Shown here: piece by piece, positions 20,020 to 31,759 of the stretch
How the letters are laid out: every line of letters starts with the position of its first letter
Position numbering within the stretch: position 1 is the stretch's first letter
Assembly: GCA_049724395.1 (NCBI GenBank)
Contig: JAUGWO010000038.1
Coordinates: 1 to 64,000 of the forward strand
From: Spongospora subterranea f. sp. subterranea
Lineage: Eukaryota; Endomyxa: Phytomyxea; Phytomyxea; Plasmodiophorida
Reading direction: 5' to 3'
Length of the DNA: 64,000 nt
Notes under the pieces: model-generated
Databases searched by the model: none
Told to the model about the DNA's origin: nothing
The model's input: only the letters and a program-made list of their open reading frames with translations
Made by a program: the position numbers and the translations under genes

Positions 20020-22390
20020 TCAGGTAGAAATTACCTCAAATTCGAGTATTTTTCCGTCGCTTTCGCGAAAAGGGAAACTTCTTTGATCTCCGTTCTCTGA
20101 CGATGGCGAAATTTGCACTTCTACCAGATGTTTTCCATTGTCGTCGCCCTCTTCATCTCTTTGTCGATGAAGTCCCAGATCCTTGGAAACGGTGTCAAGC
20201 TTGATTTTTATCAGCTCCATTCGATCCAGGACGAGTTGCGCTAGGACTCGCCGACGCCAGATTTTCCAACATAATCCGCTCGTATTGGAATGCGATAATG
20301 TGAGGGCGATTTGGAGCTGTTTCTGCCAGGACGTTTCTCCGATGGGTGGAATCGTCAACTGGAATCCCTCGATTATTACGACCATCAGTGCCGACGCCAA
20401 TACAATATTAGCTACGAACCGATATACGGAAAAATACACGAGAGCTGAAATACGTGATCCGTCGTAAAGAATTGAATACCTGAAAGCAAACCAAGTCACA
20501 GTTATTCCATGATGTTTCAGACGCGTTTGTGACAAAAACTGTTGAACCTAACCCTTGAGCGATTTTTAGCCATTGTGTTGATGTGGCTATTGCTATCAAT
20601 GTCGAACATGTCGATGAGAATCCAGCGAAAGTAAAGGAATAGAAGTCGGCTGATAACCATGACTGAGCGAGTGATGGGTCTCGTTGCGTTAACATCGCAA
20701 AACGCCTCGTGATGTCATCATTGATCAAGCCAAACATCGCCTGCCCAACTAGAACGAACACGAATGCCACGACCACAATCAGGCCAGTGAACGCCAACAC
20801 GAACGGAGCTAATCGCGTCACAATGCCATTGCTGGTCGTAATGGAACCCATCGAGCGATACCAAAGAAGGCACCGCAATCCAGACACAACACGAACATAT
20901 TGCAATGATGATACCGGCAAATATCCAAATGGGGTAATAATCACGAAAATCGTGTCCACGACGTTGACGAAATCGGTACTCAGTTCAAGGCCGAATGCGA
21001 ACAGACGAAGGAAGATATCGATGATGAAGATGATCTGGCAACATATCATGAAGAATACGATTGCTGAGTCCGTATTGGCACCATTTGATGAAACCCAATT
21101 TAAACATGCGAATAAGTTTACGACGATCAGCGTATTTATCGCATTCACAACGAGCGGTTCGCAGAGAAAATGCTTCAGCTTCTTACGTCGAACCTCGGCA
21201 GGACGACGGTCGTCTAACCCGCCCATGAACATCATTGACAGCGTTGGATGAGAGCTATTGTGAATCGTAGTTCGCTCAATATGAACACCAATGAACGTTG
21301 AGATGTCTGGCCATCGCTGACGGTCAATTGATTCTGTGCTCGATACGGCAACACAATGGAAAATGGCCATGGCTTCGGCCCGAGTCAGATCTGGTCGAGC
21401 GATTCCCATTACCGCAACCCAATCAGAACTGGAGACGAATTCATTTCCACGACTGGCGATATCAAATGCAGCCGCGATCGATTCGGATTGGGCAACAAAT
21501 GAGGCCTTTAAATAAATCGACTTTCGATAGTCGAATATAACGATCATTTTGGACATGATAATGGCCGTGATCGTGAGGATGATGCCCACGATGATCATGA
21601 AGAATATCGTGGACACGAACGAGCTTTGAGGAAGATTCGATTTGAAATCAAACGTGGAAATAAGAACGGCGACCGAATTGAAACTCTCAGCAAGAGTAGT
21701 AAACTGAAGACTATTCCTGACTGATATAATCGATTGAGATGAAAATAGAATATGCCCGATCAAAGATCCCATTATTAACGTCGCCATCGTCAACGCCAAT
21801 GGCAGCGATAGTATCATAACCGATGCTTCGATCGTGAACGCGAACAGAAGCCGCACGTAATCGGAGGTGTGTAATAAGAAGATTGGCGCCATGAGGCGAA
21901 ATATGCGGAATGATGATATCTGCAATGTAGCAAGAGATATCGACACGATCAGGTCAATCATAGATATAACCATGGCGATTCGGCGAAAATTGCCTAAGGA
22001 GAGAAAGTCCTTATACAACGCGTCAGGACGAACATATAAATGAAGAAATTCATCGGTCAGATAGAATAACACGATAATCGTGTCGATTCCGATTCCAAGC
22101 CATAGTCTTGAAAGCGTTTGGGATGGAAGGACACCGAAACCCCATGGTAATGAGAAGTGCAGAGCTATTATCGAGAATAATAAGAAGCGATATATTCGAC
22201 TGTGAACAACATGATAACTGAAGAACCGGGATAGACCAAGCCGGGGACAACGAGCGATCAAAAGGGAAGGCGATCGCCATGAAATCGCATCGCGAAGATA
22301 TAAACCAGCTATGGTTGTTTGTTGGTCTGTAAGAGAAGTTGAGGTGGAATCACCATGATTCGGTGACTTGTCGGTCAACGAAGACAGCAT
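20020..22390 (-). CDS. Two-pore-type (TPC-like) cation channel
   Basis: Polytopic protein of about 765 residues. Exon 1 is 22390-20553. A 73-nt intron (20552-20480) splices in frame and joins KIAQG to YSILYDGSRIS. Exon 2 is 20479-20020. Two sets of about six hydrophobic segments are separated by a cytosolic linker (about residues 300-400). The second set has an arginine-bearing S4-like helix (YVRVVSGLRCLLWYRSM). It also has a pore stretch (DFYSFTFAGFSSTCSTL...TQW) placed like the filter of two-pore channels, and after the intron an S6-like helix (NIVLASALMVVIIEGF). TPCs release Ca2+/Na+ from acidic organelles or vacuoles. The length is typical. There is no obvious EF-hand. The cytosolic C-terminus is short and Glu/Asp-rich. 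Family assignment rests on the topology and pore/S6 pattern. Confidence 0.72.
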
Positions 22391-22964
22391 TCGTGAGGCA
22401 CTCCACAGCAGAAGATCTCTGCTGATCTGATCTCAGGGGTCGAAAGAACGCGGACAAAAACAGTCGCGCGATGAAGGCACGAGACCAACACTGTTGACCA
22501 ATGACCGCCCTATTTCAGACAACAGACTCACCATATCAGATCAAGTCCCAGAGACGATACTCCACACCTGATTCCCGTTCCTTGTCGTTTGAACAGCTGT
22601 TTCGCTCACAGTAACGCCTCCAAGTCTGTTTTGAAAAAAAGGTAAATTCACTTCTGATCTTCTATATTCCAACAAAAGAGCGCAGACGATTCTCTACAAC
22701 AAACTTTTAGCTTTGAACCATTGAGATCAACACGGTATTTGAGTTTCATTGCCCTTATTCTGATAAGACGAATGATATTTTACGCTCACATTACTTTGAG
22801 CCTCGTTATACCTGAACAATAGCTGCTATATTCCCAGCTTGCAGGCGTGACAATTCCATAGCACGATGGTTCCAATCGTCGCCGCTGAGGTAGCAATCGT
22901 TATGAATGTGCAGAATAGGTTAATGGTGCGGATTAGTGATTGGACCTTATAATTATCTATAGGT
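22391..22964. other. Intergenic region 5' of the channel gene
   Basis: About 570 bp. Probably contains the channel promoter. No gene or repeat is seen before the satellite begins. Confidence 0.4.
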
Positions 22965-25554
22965 AATCACACGATATTGTAACCCCACCAGAGTCGTTTG
23001 ACTACATTATCGTTACCGGTCCATCATAATCAGATGATATTGTAACCCCACCAGAGTCGTTTGACTATGTACATTATCGTTACCGGTCCATCATAATCAC
23101 ATGATATTGTAACCCCACCAGAGTCGTTTGACTATGTACATTATCGTTACCGGTCCATCATAATCACATGATATTGTAACCCCACCAGAGTCGTTTGACT
23201 ATGTACATTATCGTTACCGGTCCATCATAATCACATGATATTGTAACCCCACCAGAGTCATTTGACTACATTATCGTTACCGGTCCATCATAATCAGATG
23301 ATATTGTAACCCCACCAGAGTCGTTTGACTATGTACATTATCGTTACCGGTTTGTAACCCCACCAGAGTCATTTGACTACATTATCGTTACCAGTCCATC
23401 ATAATCAGATGATATTGTAACCCCACCAGAGTCGTTTGACTATGTACATTATCGTTACCGGTCCATCATAATCAGATGATATTGTAACCCCACCAGAGTC
23501 GTTTGACTATGTACATTATCGTTACCGGTCCATCATAATCACATGATATTGTAACCCCACCAGAGTCATTTGACTACATTATCGTTACCGGTCCATCATA
23601 ATCAGATGATATTGTAACCCCACCAGAGTCGTTTGACTATGTACATTATCGTTACCGGTCCATCATAATCACATGATATTGTAACCCCACCAGAGTCGTT
23701 TGACTATGTACATTATCGTTACCAGTCCATCATAATCAGATGATATTGTAACCCCACCAGAGTCGTTTGACTATGTACATTATCGTTACCGGTCCATCAT
23801 AATCACATGATATTGTAACCCCACCAGAGTCGTTTGACTATGTACATTATCGTTACCGGTCCATCATAATCACATGATATTGTAACCCCACCAGAGTCAT
23901 TTGACTACATTATCGTTACCGGTCCATCATAATCAGATGATATTGTAACCCCACCAGAGTCGTTTGACTATGTACATTATCGTTACCGGTCCATCATAAT
24001 CACACGATATTGTAACCCCACCAGAGTCGTTTGACTATGTACATTATCGTTACCGGTCCATCATAATCACATGATATTGTAACCCCACCAGAGTCATTTG
24101 ACTACATTATCGTTACCAGTCCATCATAATCAGATGATATTGTAACCCCACCAGAGTCGTTTGACTATGTACATTATCGTTACCGGTCCATCATAATCAG
24201 ATGATATTGTAACCCCACCAGAGTCGTTTGACTATGTACATTATCGTTACCGGTCCATCATAATCACATGATATTGTAACCCCACCAGAGTCATTTGACT
24301 ACATTATCGTTACCGGTCCATCATAATCAGATGATATTGTAACCCCACCAGAGTCGTTTGACTATGTACATTATCGTTACCGGTCCATCATAATCACATG
24401 ATATTGTAACCCCACCAGAGTCATTTGACTACATTATCGTTACCGGTCCATCATAATCAGATGATATTGTAACCCCACCAGAGTCGTTTGACTATGTACA
24501 TTATCGTTACCGGTCCATCATAATCAGATGATATTGTAACCCCACCAGAGTCATTTGACTACATTATCGTTACCGGTCCATCATAATCAGATGATATTGT
24601 AACCCCACCAGAGTCGTTTGACTATGTACATTATCGTTACCGGTCCATCATAATCACATGATATTGTAACCCCACCAGAGTCGTTTGACTATGTACATTA
24701 TCGTTACCAGTCCATCATAATCAGATGATATTGTAACCCCACCAGAGTCGTTTGACTATGTACATTATCGTTACCGGTCCATCATAATCACATGATATTG
24801 TAACCCCACCAGAGTCGTTTGACTATGTACATTATCGTTACCGGTCCATCATAATCAGATGATATTGTAACCCCACCAGAGTCGTTTGACTATGTACATT
24901 ATCGTTACCGGTCCATCATAATCACATGATATTGTAACCCCACCAGAGTCATTTGACTACATTATCGTTACCAGTCCATCATAATCAGATGATATTGTAA
25001 CCCCACCAGAGTCGTTTGACTATGTACATTATCGTTACCGGTCCATCATAATCAGATGATATTGTAACCCCACCAGAGTCGTTTGACTATGTACATTATC
25101 GTTACCGGTCCATCATAATCACATGATATTGTAACCCCACCAGAGTCATTTGACTACATTATCGTTACCGGTCCATCATAATCAGATGATATTGTAACCC
25201 CACCAGAGTCGTTTGACTATGTACATTATCGTTACCGGTCCATCATAATCAGATGATATTGTAACCCCACCAGAGTCATTTGACTACATTATCGTTACCG
25301 GTCCATCATAATCAGATGATATTGTAACCCCACCAGAGTCGTTTGACTATGTACATTATCGTTACCGGTCCATCATAATCACATGATATTGTAACCCCAC
25401 CAGAGTCATTTGACTACATTATCGTTACCGGTCCATCATAATCAGATGATATTGTAACCCCATCAGAGTCATTTGACTACATTATCGTTACCGGTCCATC
25501 ATAATCAGATGATATTGTAACCCCATCAGAGTCATTTGACGCATTATCGTTACC
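22965..25554. repeat. Minisatellite/satellite array, about 40 units of 63 or 67 bp
   Basis: Head-to-tail array with consensus start GATATTGTAACCCCACCAGA. Two unit classes exist. A 67-bp unit has GTCGTTTGACTATGTACATT. A 63-bp unit has GTCATTTGACTACATT (G to A, and a 4-bp loss). A second diallelic site (ATCACATG or ATCAGATG) lies at the unit junction. Short units are always followed by the CAG form. One junction near 23350 has lost about 20 bp. The last units carry CCCCATCAGA and decay at the right edge. There are no spacers, so it is not CRISPR-like. No stable open frame runs through it. Confidence 0.97.
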
Positions 25555-25572
25555 ACCTTAAGAGCGTGTCAA

Positions 25573-25875
25573 ATGCATGGGTTCAGATGTCGAGTCTGGC
25601 TGCCGTTGACGCGAGATCACAATATTGTGTGTTCTAAGAAGGCCAGGGTGTATATTCGATATTTGTTAAGTGATCAAATTTGTCTGTTTGCTGTGAAGGC
25701 TTTCGACCAAAACGGCAACGAAATCGCCGCGTACTTGCGATGCATTGCCCGAATATATGTAGCAGTCGGATGCCGTCGTTGGCAAAATTTGGAGTCGGTC
25801 GGCGCCCAGGCTGAAAACAATCGGTTTGTCGAACGGGTAACGTCAACCCCGAGGAACGATGGCGGAGAAGTTTAA
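25573..25875 (+). CDS. Unassigned 100-codon open frame next to the satellite
   Basis: Begins 20 bp after the satellite. The sequence (SDQICLFAVKAFDQNGNEIA) has a plausible amino-acid mix but no recognised domain, no intron model and no partner. It may be a terminal exon or chance. Confidence 0.2.
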   Translation: MHGFRCRVWLPLTRDHNIVCSKKARVYIRYLLSDQICLFAVKAFDQNGNEIAAYLRCIARIYVAVGCRRWQNLESVGAQAENNRFVERVTSTPRNDGGEV

Positions 25876-26262
25876 CTCTGGTACTACATTCATGTCTAAT
25901 TTATATAGTGAACCCACCATTTTTAACTGAAGAAGTTTCTAGTATAGTGTTGGTACCCCTTTCATCGTTTGATTATTTTGACCTTACGTTTGAATCCTAT
26001 TGATTCTGATTTTCGATATTCACGATCTGATTCAAAGGCAAAAGCTGTCGTGAAATCTGATCTTATCCTGTCACCAACATGATAACTGGGTAAAAAACAA
26101 ATACCATTTCCACCCCAGTTGTGCAATGGTTTATGGTACAACAGGTAGGATGATCTTCATCTGGTTAAGAAAACTTGGGTGGGCCGTATTGCAACATTCG
26201 CTTCCAGGAAACGGGCCAAAAGTCGTTGGATCTTGATAGATTAAACGAAAACTGCATCTGAG
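25876..26262. other. Intergenic, nothing recognised
   Basis: About 390 bp downstream of the ATG101 stop. AT-rich, no supported gene. Confidence 0.4.
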
Positions 26263-27027
26263 TTAGAAAAAATGCTTTTGATGGGCTTTTTGGCGAACCT
26301 CATACGGGTAGACAGGGGATTGAATCGGCGGAAGATGATCATGCCTCTCATTGACCAATTCTATGATACTCATCAATGCATCACGAAGGACGCTTTCGAT
26401 GTTTTTTGAAGTGAGCTCTGCGTTTCTCCAACGTCGAGACTCTGCCGATATATCCTGATCAATAATATTAGTCAGAAGCGACAATATAAAAAACTGAATA
26501 ACTAACGCTTGAAATTAACTGTTTGATTGTGATTGGTATCGACCACATCTCCCAAAAGACTTTCTCTTCTTTCGTAGTAAGGAACAACGTTTTTGAAAAT
26601 TGTTTTTCATAGAACGCCAAAGTAACCTGGATTCGTTAAAATCGACTGACAAATTTTGCAGAAATGGGCTTTACCACTGCGCCACCATTTTTGGTTAAGC
26701 TCTGATAGAATTGGTCAATCTTGCTATCAATATCATCGATCATCTTCTGGTCATCAATGGCGCTATACTGTATATGGAGTCCATGGCATTCCATATCCCT
26801 GGCACGTATTGATCCCAACGCTCGGTTGAACAAGATAGTGTGGACCAACGCTATATAGCAACGCTATTCAGAACTTAATCACAAAATCAATGTTATTCCA
26901 TCATCACATCTAATCACAGTCTTCGCATGAATCCTATCAACCTCCTAGACCCAAATCAATACAAGCGCTGCTTGAAGAAAAGTTGCCCTCCTACAACGGG
27001 TTTTAAACTGAATTTCTGGAGATTCAT
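26263..27027 (-). CDS. ATG101: Autophagy-related protein ATG101
   Basis: HORMA-fold partner of ATG13 in the ULK/Atg1 autophagy-initiation complex. The best exon (26850-26675) encodes LVHTILFNRALGSIRARDME, matching the conserved HTILFHRALG segment. The next exon (26626-26507), after a 48-nt intron, encodes VTLAFYEKQFSK and EEKVFWEMWSIPITIK. This is the FYE...K..WE.W signature. After a 52-nt intron (26506-26455) the last exon (26454-26263) has ESVLRDALMSIIELVNERHD then HLPPI...PYEV, as at the family's C-terminus. The 5' end is tentative: ATG at 27027 (MNLQKFSLKPV), a 50-nt intron, a short exon and another ~55-nt intron. No WF-finger motif is obvious. It is transcribed away from the unassigned gene at 27.4-28.4 kb. 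Confidence 0.85.
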
Positions 27028-27443
27028 AGAAGAGTTCGCTGAGTCTGACAGTTACTTGATGCTCGAAAACGATGAATTGACGTAGATGGGTCCCAAACGC
27101 CGACTGATGTGTGCCCGGTCAATTACCGGACCGATTATTGCGCAAGTCAATATCTGACTCTGGTTGTCCCAAATGGGCATATTCGCCGTTCAGGAGGAAA
27201 TTTATTTTCGACCGCTTTAAAATAGAATGTGGGATTTGTTGTTCGTGAAGTTTATCTGGAACAGTAATACTTTTTAATTCGGCGACACCGTTTTCACAAG
27301 GGGGTCGATATCGCTACTGAACAGTTCCAATGCATGGTCGTAAACCGTGATTTTAGTCCAAAAAACATTTGCTGCCTTGGATCTCCCCTTGCTAGGCCCA
27401 GGATTGATTGATGAAAAAAAAGCATACAGTAAGATTCACAGAT

Positions 27444-28360
27444 TCACAAGTTGACGAGGTCATTATGAAAGAACAAAAGCAGATGCACTCGGAAATGTTG
27501 GCGCAACGGAATCATTGCGTGAATCTTCTTTGTTAACGTCTTGCATGGCGATCCAACAATAAGTACTCGAAGCTCCATTCTCAAGCCTATTGCTATTGCT
27601 TTTCTGTTCACCTCTCGTTTCAAGTCCATGTCGGGCCTCCATGCCGAGGTAGCCACTGTGTTTTTTCAAACTTTGAATATGTGGACGTAAAGGTACTGCA
27701 TTTGACTTCCGGAAAAATCCATTTGTAGATCGGCAGACCAGAAGCACCAACGGGTAAGTCGGCTCTCTGTCAACGGCAGTTTGCGCTCAAACGATCATTG
27801 AAATCGTCCGCCGTTTTCTGTCTCAAAATGCATACGAGGATCAATTAGACCGTTTATCCGTTCAGCATCAGAGTGATGATAAAAATCTGCATCATCGACA
27901 TTTGCAAACCAATACTCGGACTGCAAAACAATACACAGTTTAACTTCACTCCCATTGTGATACAAGATTTAGTGAATACGGCTTCTGCTTAACGCCATCT
28001 GCAGAACAAACAACAAGCTTAACAATCGCTTTCATCCAACACATCAGAACTGCATGAGTCAGTACAGTGCAAATTGCCTTGTCCATGAATGACAGACAGG
28101 TTGTCGACATCTGATTTGCTGGTCTAAAGGTTCCTTCATCGGATACCCAAGCTACTTGTAGCGGCCAGGCGGAAGTAGGGAAAACCTGGTAGTACACATG
28201 ATTACCCGACCCAAAAGAACCCGCGAACCTTTGTACACCATACCATACCGACATCTGATTTTGTGTAAAAGCGAATTTACAGACACCGTCTTAGCATGCA
28301 TTGGGCGACTGTTTCAGATTTGCCATCTTGAGCAAATGGGCTGCGCCCACGGACAGCACC
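27444..28360 (-). CDS. Unassigned spliced gene, weak SPRY-like segment
   Basis: Minus-strand coding signal in several frames between ATG101 and LSM8. The block 28254-28110 reads GNHVYYQVFPTSAWPLQVAW, reminiscent of the YYEV...LMQIGW start of SPRY/B30.2 domains. A 59-nt intron with a good CTGAC branch site can follow (about 28110-28052). The last block (about 27765-27474) reads NAVPLRPHIQSLKKHSGYLG and ends at 27472-27474. I could not join the pieces into one convincing model. SPRY is a weak inference from one segment, and it could be another family. Confidence 0.35.
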
Positions 28361-28453
28361 TTACATTACACCAGGACAGGCGATCAGTGGATCGGTATCG
28401 AAAACCAGGTCGTGTCGGTCGGTCGTTCTGGCAATCAGATAACCCTTTCGGGG

Positions 28454-28898
28454 ATGAGTGAATTATCAGAATGGCTCGAATGTCAGTTTCGCGTTTTTTA
28501 CAATCTCCTGTTGCGTCCTTATTACGATATCAGCTGTTGTTAGTGTTATTACAAACGATGGGAGGAATCTCATCGGGCGTTTACGAGGATTCGATCAGGT
28601 TGGTTCCTGAATCTGATTGTGCTACGCTCATCGTGATCGTTCTCGTTAGTGTATCAATATAGTTCTGGAAGAATGCCATGAGCGTGTGTATTCAACCACT
28701 GCGGGAGTTGAACAAGTTGTGCTTGGGCTCTATGTCGTACGAGGAGATAATATGTATGCATTAGAATGTTTGGCACCGAGTACTTTAATATCAATAATGC
28801 TGCATAGATCTATTATCGGCGAACTCGAGCATGACATCGATGCCCAACTTGATTTGGGCTCAATCCGGGCAGAACCGTTAAAAGCTATTGTGCATTGA
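28454..28898 (+). CDS. LSM8: U6 snRNA-associated Sm-like protein LSm8
   Basis: Subunit of the nuclear LSm2-8 ring that binds the U6 snRNA 3' end. Four exons: 28454-28481, 28534-28598, 28650-28753, 28808-28898, with introns of 52, 51 and 54 nt. The spliced product is 95 residues, the usual length. It runs MSELSEWLESVVSVITNDGR, NLIGRLRGFDQ, NIVLEECHERVYST, GVEQVVLGLYVVRGDN, then SIIGELEHDIDAQLDLGSIR and AEPLKAIVH. Both Sm motifs are intact, and the CHERV...GDN segment and IRAEPLK tail are specific to LSm8. The start lies only 90 bp or so from the opposite-strand gene, a likely shared promoter. Confidence 0.95.
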
Positions 28899-29054
28899 AG
28901 AGATAAAAATATAGGAGCATTTCTAAACACGTCCATTAGTCCGATGCCGTACGTTCAAAATAAAATTATTGAAGAATCATGAAAGGTATATATATTGAAA
29001 ATTGTGAATATTGTACTTGCATTGAGTACCGAAGCTAGCCAGCGCTATGCGTAC

Positions 29055-31112
29055 CTATAAACCACTCCTGCTGCCTGGTTTGAATCCATTGGTTCCATCC
29101 GGTCCTTGGGCCAGTCTGGCAACTTGCCGAACACGATTCACATTTGGGTTAACAACCCGAGGCGTGCTACTCAACTGCTCCATGCTTCGAGCGAGAGCTT
29201 CATCAGCTTCTGTCACCGTCGCTTCCTTGGTGCGTTCGATAGACCGAGCTATTCTTTGCTTCTTGCGCGCATTATAAGTTAGATTGCCGACAAGAACCTC
29301 ATCATTGACTCGAAGGACAACGCCACCGATAACATCATGAAGAGAATAAGCTACTGACTCGTCTCCGACTCGAATTGACCCTCCTCCAGGATAGACTGAC
29401 TCGACGATACCTTTCTTCGGGACCAAGCGCAGATGAGAAATGCGGGATTTTCCGTTGCCAGGGTCAGAAAGTCGGAATGCAAACTCGACTTCATCGCCTG
29501 CTCTTGCTGCTGTTTTCAACGCCAGAAAATCGGTTGCGCTGAAGACATATGTGTCGACAGATAGATTGACCTTGGCCGCCGATTCCGCATTTAACTGAAG
29601 GGTTCCGAGAGGCTTTTCAGCAGGTGAATTGGCCTGGGGTATTGATTCTGCTCTTCCCCAAACAGGAACAGCAGATCTAGAACCCGCTTCTTTGGTGATG
29701 GTCCCACGTAAATCCACAGTGTCGAATTTTACAGTACCTGCGGGAAGAGTCGTCAGTCTTGAAGCGCTCAATTGATCTTTGCCGACATGCACATTGAATT
29801 CAACTTCATCTCCAACAGCAACAGACTGAATATTCTGGTCGAAAATCTCACTAAAATGGAAGAACAGGGGATCCTGACGCAATTCGCATTTGATGAAGCC
29901 GTATTGCGGTTTGATAACAGTAACAATTCCCCGTTCCCGACCAATTGGAGATGGAACCAATAAAACCACTCCTGTTGCTGATGAAGCGCGGGTTTGAAGA
30001 TGAGTCGCGACTTTAAACTCGACTTCATCGCCGGGAATTAGTTCGAACCTAGGATCTGCAACATCATTATTACCAAACGAGAGGGTCCGGGACACCAGGC
30101 CTGGTCTCGATAACGGCGACATTATCCTGGATATTGGAGCCGATTGACTGATTGTTGGCTCATCACCGTCATCTGGTTCGAAGAATTCAATGTTTCCCAT
30201 ATCTTGACTGCCATCAACAACGCGTTTCGCCTTTGGGCCTTTAACAACGGATATACCTTGGCTAACAACGCCCCGTCGAGGTGTTGAATCAATTTTTTGT
30301 TGAGCCAAAGTCCCAGCTTGCAAAGCCATAACTTGTGTCGCGTGAATCTGGTTTTTCTTGTTACAGCCGACACAGAACGATACTTCCAATCCTGGATGCA
30401 CCGGAATACTACTATTAATCAACTCGGAAAAATGAAAGAACATCTGCTGTTGATCTCGATCAAAACACCTGATAAATCCGTAAGAATCTTTGACACAGAC
30501 AACAACCCCGGTTTCTCGATTGTTGCTTGAATCATTAACCATTTGCGGTGATTGTAGCCTCTCCGCCGGGCGAATACATACAATGTTAGTCGCGCCTTGC
30601 CTGCTCGACCGTTTTTCTGTGAATAATTGAAATTCGACAATGTCGCCAGGCAGTAGAATAGAAGAATTTTGAACGTCGCTAACGTCACGCCCACTAAACT
30701 CCAATACCACATAAGGCCCATTCGTGCTCATCAGAACTTCGCCGGCATTCACTCCAGGCACTTGCTGTAGTTCAGCTCGAATTCGGCCGCCGAATGGTTC
30801 TCCAGGAGCCGATCCCGCCTGAATCTGGAGTTCGCGTTCAATAACACCTCTGGACCTGAACTCGGAGACTTCTTCGAAGACAACAGTTCCTGGGGGTAAT
30901 ATCAAGACTTGGCTAGCGCTAAGTCGTTTTGTTTCAGGATCAGACAGCACAACGAATGACACTTCATCACCACGGTCGACTTCGCGTTTGGGCGAAGTAT
31001 TCACCATTGAAGAGAAATGGAAAAAAAGTTTCTCTTCACGCTCTGCACATCGGATAAAGCCAAATGCGTCTTTGACAGTGATAACGACACCGGTTTCACG
31101 AACTGAACTCAT
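29055..31112 (-). CDS. CSDE1/UNR-like multi cold-shock-domain RNA-binding protein
   Basis: Cytoplasmic RNA-binding protein with repeated cold-shock domains, related to animal CSDE1 (upstream of N-ras), which controls translation and mRNA stability. Intronless, 685 residues. The start at 31112 (MSSVRETGVVITVKDAFGFI) is preferred because it begins right at the first domain; the frame stays open to 31199. Canonical CSDs with GFIRC/GFIKC and FFHFS motifs occur at about residues 4-70, 195-255 and 405-460. They alternate with non-canonical CSDs lacking the aromatic motif (about 100-190, 270-390 and 480-640), as in UNR. A Pro/Arg-rich tail follows. Somewhat shorter than human CSDE1 (~800). The absence of introns contrasts with neighbouring genes. 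Confidence 0.88.
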   Translation of the reverse strand: MSSVRETGVVITVKDAFGFIRCAEREEKLFFHFSSMVNTSPKREVDRGDEVSFVVLSDPETKRLSASQVLILPPGTVVFEEVSEFRSRGVIERELQIQAGSAPGEPFGGRIRAELQQVPGVNAGEVLMSTNGPYVVLEFSGRDVSDVQNSSILLPGDIVEFQLFTEKRSSRQGATNIVCIRPAERLQSPQMVNDSSNNRETGVVVCVKDSYGFIRCFDRDQQQMFFHFSELINSSIPVHPGLEVSFCVGCNKKNQIHATQVMALQAGTLAQQKIDSTPRRGVVSQGISVVKGPKAKRVVDGSQDMGNIEFFEPDDGDEPTISQSAPISRIMSPLSRPGLVSRTLSFGNNDVADPRFELIPGDEVEFKVATHLQTRASSATGVVLLVPSPIGRERGIVTVIKPQYGFIKCELRQDPLFFHFSEIFDQNIQSVAVGDEVEFNVHVGKDQLSASRLTTLPAGTVKFDTVDLRGTITKEAGSRSAVPVWGRAESIPQANSPAEKPLGTLQLNAESAAKVNLSVDTYVFSATDFLALKTAARAGDEVEFAFRLSDPGNGKSRISHLRLVPKKGIVESVYPGGGSIRVGDESVAYSLHDVIGGVVLRVNDEVLVGNLTYNARKKQRIARSIERTKEATVTEADEALARSMEQLSSTPRVVNPNVNRVRQVARLAQGPDGTNGFKPGSRSGL

Positions 31113-31759
31113 GACTGGGACGACTTTCGGATACCAACTGTGATGGGTGGAGGGATAAAGGATGATGAAAGACCGGTTACTGGGAGTTGCTGATCGCAAA
31201 GATAAACCTGATAATTACCCGATACTTGTGGATCGGTTTGCAGTTGATGATGACGATCGACACAGGAACGGAGACCCGTTTCGAGCTCTAAAGGTTGGGT
31301 TGGTTTATGATTAACGAACTGGAGTGGAACTGGCGGAACGGAGTGTACAACCCCTTTCATAAGCCGACATCGTGGGTTGCGCTGAAGGAACGTCAGGGCG
31401 CCCACTAAGTCACACCTGGTCGGCTCAAACCAATGGAAAATCCACCAAGTGATTTCGAATGGAGATGGTAATAGGATCAATGTCAACAGCATTCAAAGCC
31501 AAAGTCAAACACTAAATTCCAAGAAGGTTCCGGATTTTCTATAACCACATACATTACAAAGCAATACCTGAATCCAGATTTGGCTGACATGGTCTATTCT
31601 TATGCACATTTGTATCGCTTTCGCAAGTAGACTTTGTCGTAGTTAAACATCCTTTTTTTACAGTTTTTTTTACGATAACTCTGATTATTTCAAAATACCA
31701 ATAGCTCAGTGGAAGCTTGTTTGTTCATTCTGCTTTTGAAGACCGATGAATCGTTCAAG
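31113..31759. other. Intergenic region between CSDE1-like gene and coiled-coil gene
   Basis: About 650 bp, 5' flank of the CSDE1-like gene and 3' flank of the coiled-coil gene. A 127-codon frame (31109-31492 minus) overlaps the start region but has no recognised content. Confidence 0.4.

Noticed and set aside
22965-25554. CRISPR array
   Set aside because: Units are contiguous with no unique spacers, vary by unit class, and the context is eukaryotic. It is a tandem satellite.
27946-28254. Confident SPRY-domain gene call
   Set aside because: Only one segment resembles SPRY. The later conserved parts could not be found in a consistent splice model.
29074-29090. tRNA T-loop-like TTTGAATCC in the CSDE1 tail
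   Set aside because: No acceptor or anticodon stems pair around it, and it lies inside a conserved coding end.
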